This document shows, one piece after another, positions 14,346-16,041 of a stretch of DNA of 16,041 nucleotides. The stretch covers positions 1 to 16,041 of the forward strand of contig JAQCGQ010000005.1 of the NCBI GenBank assembly GCA_027730465.1, read 5' to 3'. Made by a program: the position numbers and the translations under genes. The stretch's first letter is position 1, and the number at the start of each line of letters is the position of its first letter. This DNA comes from Actinomycetota bacterium. Its GTDB lineage: Bacteria > Actinomycetota > Actinomycetes > Nanopelagicales > Nanopelagicaceae. The notes beneath the pieces are model-generated. The model was not told the origin of the DNA. It was given only the letters and a program-made list of their open reading frames with translations, and searched no databases.

Positions 14346-15140
14346 CTACCTTGCCTTTGCAGTTAGCCAAACAGCGATGCCAATTAAAATTCCAAGGCCA
14401 AAGGTCCAAACTAATAAGCCTTCAGTTACTGGCCCTACGCGGCCAAGAGCTGCCCCACCTAAGTTTGGCTCACTCTCTGCTGCTTTAATCCATTTAATAA
14501 TTGAAAGTTTTTCCTCAGGTGTAATAATTGTGTCAGAAAATACTGGCATTGATTGCGGACCAGTAATCATTACTTCATAAATATGTTTTGCCTCTACTCC
14601 CATAACTGAAGGAGCGTATTTTCCTTGAGTGAGTGCACCACCTTGGCCAGCGAAGTTATGACACATTGCGCAGTTATTTCTAAATAATTCTCCACCCTCA
14701 GCAGTATTGCCATCTCGCTCCCAAGTTATCTCCTCATTTGTATATGCCCGAGGACCGGGTGCAAGGGATGCAACATAAGCAGCAAGGGCAGCAACCTGCT
14801 CCTCGTTATAGACCGGCGTCTTACGTGCGGCTTGTTGACTCATATCCTGCATTGGCATGCGTCCGGTACCAACTTGAAAATCAACTGATGCTGCGCCAAC
14901 ACCAATTAAGGAAGGAGCAACAGCCCCCCCTTCTAAGTTTAAACCATGACAAGAGGAGCAACCTTTTAAGAAAATTTCTTTACCCTCCTCAATAATTGTG
15001 GATTTGGCTGAGGCGCTCATTGTATTTTTAGCTGGAGCAGCTGTTGCTGCTGAAAATGTTAAACCTAAACCAGTTAGAGCTAACATAATTAAAATTGGCA
15101 GAGCCCCTTTATGGCGACGGTATTTAGAAATAAATTTCAT
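14346..15140 (-). CDS. qcrC: Diheme cytochrome c subunit of the bc1 complex
   Basis: QcrC replaces soluble cytochrome c in Actinobacteria by carrying electrons directly from the Rieske protein to CuA of the oxidase. From ATG 15140 the protein has 264 residues. An N-terminal signal/anchor helix (about 13-32) is followed by two cytochrome c domains with heme sites CSSCH (61-65) and CAMCH (157-161), and by a C-terminal membrane helix (about 241-260). Candidate axial methionines lie in GRMPMQDM (93-100) and in the GPQSMPVFSD segment. A longer frame starting at GTG 15185 would begin inside ctaE. I prefer ATG 15140, five bases after the ctaE stop, because a basic signal sequence begins there. No ribosome site is seen, so translation is probably coupled to ctaE. 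Confidence 0.96.
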   Translation of the reverse strand: MKFISKYRRHKGALPILIMLALTGLGLTFSAATAAPAKNTMSASAKSTIIEEGKEIFLKGCSSCHGLNLEGGAVAPSLIGVGAASVDFQVGTGRMPMQDMSQQAARKTPVYNEEQVAALAAYVASLAPGPRAYTNEEITWERDGNTAEGGELFRNNCAMCHNFAGQGGALTQGKYAPSVMGVEAKHIYEVMITGPQSMPVFSDTIITPEEKLSIIKWIKAAESEPNLGGAALGRVGPVTEGLLVWTFGLGILIGIAVWLTAKAR

Positions 15141-15145
15141 AATCG

Positions 15146-15772
15146 TTATTTGATTAGGTAGATTGCAGAAAATAGTGCGATCCACACAATATCTACAAAG
15201 TGCCAGTAGTAGGAGACCACAATCGCTGTGGTTGCTTGGCTATGACCAAATTTTTGTGCCCTAAAAACTCTAATTAATACAATTAAGAATGCAATTAAGC
15301 CACCTGTCACGTGCAGCCCATGAAAACCAGTTGTCATATAAAAAACTGAGCCATATGCGTTTGAGGAAAGTGATAATCCTTCATGAACTAATTCAGCGTA
15401 CTCATATACTTGACCAGCAATAAAAAATGCACCCATTAAAAAAGTTAAGGCAAACCATTCACGCATTCCCCATTTACTAAATTGCCATAAGCTGCCAGAT
15501 CTGCGTGCTTGAAAACGCTCAGCCGCAAATACTCCGTACTGACATGTAACAGAGGAGAGTACTAAAATGGTTGTATTAGTTGCAGAAAATGGAATATTTA
15601 ACATCCCGGCAGATTCAGCCCAAACTTTTGGCCCTTGAACTGCTCTAGTGGTGAAATACATTGCAAAGAGAGCGGCAAAAAACATTAACTCAGATGCCAG
15701 CCAAACGATGGTGCCAACTGCGACTAGGTTAGGACGATTTGTCTTAACTGGAGTCTGGGCATATGTAGTCAC
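15146..15772 (-). CDS. ctaE: Cytochrome c oxidase subunit III
   Basis: Subunit III is an all-helical membrane subunit that stabilises the oxidase and proton uptake. Family landmarks are [29 protein letters not shown] (in two parts around the conserved Ser-Glu), [34 protein letters not shown] and [19 protein letters not shown] at the C-terminus, which closely resemble mycobacterial CtaE. About five helices are predicted, as in Actinobacteria. The start is uncertain. ATG 15811 gives 221 residues, and GTG 15772 gives 208 beginning [16 protein letters not shown] choose GTG because AATAAT lies seven bases upstream as a leaderless -10, and because no ribosome site precedes either. It is the first gene of ctaE-qcrC-qcrA-qcrB. 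Confidence 0.93.
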   Translation of the reverse strand: MTTYAQTPVKTNRPNLVAVGTIVWLASELMFFAALFAMYFTTRAVQGPKVWAESAGMLNIPFSATNTTILVLSSVTCQYGVFAAERFQARRSGSLWQFSKWGMREWFALTFLMGAFFIAGQVYEYAELVHEGLSLSSNAYGSVFYMTTGFHGLHVTGGLIAFLIVLIRVFRAQKFGHSQATTAIVVSYYWHFVDIVWIALFSAIYLIK

Positions 15773-15779
15773 GGAGGTG

Positions 15780-15785
15780 ATTATT
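15780..15785 (-). promoter_or_regulatory. Candidate -10 element for a leaderless ctaE-qcrCAB transcript
   Basis: AATAAT on the minus strand matches TATAAT at five of six positions and sits seven bases before GTG 15772. No good -35 is present at the right distance. An alternative -10, TATAAA, overlaps the upstream ATG at 15811, and its transcript would lack that ATG, so either reading argues against the longer start. Confidence 0.3.
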
Positions 15786-15846
15786 CCCGAAATAGATACC
15801 CAATGCCTCATTTATAGCGGCGGTAGTAGCCCTATGATTTGGTGAA

Positions 15847-15888
15847 ACTGATCACCAGGGCCATAAATCGCAGCAAAACTACTGATCA
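15847..15888. repeat. Direct repeat ACTGATCA in the ctaE/regulator divergent spacer
   Basis: ACTGATCA occurs at 15847-15854 and again at 15881-15888, 34 bases apart. The first copy lies in an inverted repeat GGTGA-N6-TCACC (15841-15856). This could be a paired operator between the ctaE operon and the gene starting at 15912. It is short enough to be chance. Confidence 0.25.
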
Positions 15889-15911
15889 AACTGGGTAGGT
15901 AGGATTAAGCC

Positions 15912-16041
15912 ATGGAAAAGATGGAAAAGTTAGTGATAGCCCTCTACTCCGATGATTCAACAGTTCGAGCATCAGTTATCGCAGCATTAGGCAAGCGCCT
16001 GGAGCAAAGTTTGCCAGAGCATGAGATTAAAGAGTTCGCTA
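15912..16041 (+). CDS. N-terminus of a probable response-regulator-like (receiver) protein, cut by window end
   Basis: Only 43 residues are visible, starting at ATG 15912 after AGGA at 15901-15904, seven bases upstream, a proper Shine-Dalgarno. The sequence begins MEKMEKLVIALYSDDSTVR and continues ASVIAALGKRLEQSLPEHE. The hydrophobic first strand ending in Tyr-Ser-Asp-Asp, followed by a helix with Val-Arg, resembles the start of a receiver domain. From memory it is close to an actinobacterial protein of this kind encoded beside ctaE in streptomycetes. The phosphoacceptor Asp would lie outside the window, so phosphorylation cannot be judged. It is divergent from the ctaE-qcr operon by 100-140 bases and could regulate it, but that is only position-based inference. 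Confidence 0.5.
   Translation, partial: MEKMEKLVIALYSDDSTVRASVIAALGKRLEQSLPEHEIKEFA

Noticed and set aside
15141..15185. Fifteen-residue N-terminal extension of qcrC from GTG 15185
   Set aside because: It lies inside the ctaE coding sequence, adds residues before a normal signal peptide, and ATG 15140 directly after the ctaE stop is a better start.
15773..15845. Perfect GGAGGTGAT Shine-Dalgarno on the plus strand with a short open frame
   Set aside because: Frames after it are tiny or antisense to ctaE, and no protein-like sequence results; it is a by-product of CACCTCC on the coding strand.

Overview
The window looks like chromosome of a free-living, AT-rich, gene-dense actinobacterium. 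The protein set is diagnostic: a diheme QcrC, a long Rieske QcrA with an N-terminal membrane region, a QcrB with a long C-terminal tail, the actinobacterial CtaF subunit IV, a DUF3043 protein and a Streptomyces-type NadA. The gene order around erpA, the adenosine-kinase-like sugar kinase, ctaC and qcrB is like that remembered from mycobacteria and streptomycetes. Low GC, very short spacers, apparent leaderless starts and a B12-uptake theme fit a streamlined freshwater lineage such as the Nanopelagicales (acI), but this placement is inference. No mobile element, CRISPR array, rRNA or tRNA was seen.

Layout. (1) 1-807: 3' part of gcvT on the + strand. (2) 813-1696, minus strand: a compact cobalamin riboswitch, then a secreted protein resembling the transcobalamin C-terminal (DUF4430) domain, then a 56-residue single-pass membrane protein. 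(3) 1804-2805: an aldo/keto reductase. (4) 2810-4502, minus: nadA followed by a DUF3043 gene. (5) 4571-5957, plus: an erpA-type Fe-S carrier and a PfkB/adenosine-kinase-like kinase. (6) 5954-7009, minus: a NifS-like protein that has lost the PLP lysine. (7) 7068-10355, plus: ctaC-ctaD-ctaF and an SRPBCC protein. (8) 10360-15811, minus: ctaE-qcrC-qcrA-qcrB, then a DAO-family flavin oxidase. (9) 15912 to the end: start of a probable receiver-like regulator.

How they work together. Items 7 and 8 place the structural genes for the actinobacterial bc1-aa3 (III2-IV2) supercomplex in two convergent operons. Menaquinol is oxidised by QcrAB, electrons pass through the diheme QcrC to the CuA site in CtaC, and oxygen is reduced in CtaD. 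NadA (4Fe-4S), the A-type carrier and the NifS-like protein form a loose Fe-S/NAD neighbourhood. The most novel element is the B12-controlled two-gene cassette, proposed as a cobalamin-capture module. Second are two sets of active-site changes: the NifS-like protein lacks its Schiff-base lysine, and the oxidase appears to have lost its interfacial Mg/Mn site in CtaC and CtaD together.
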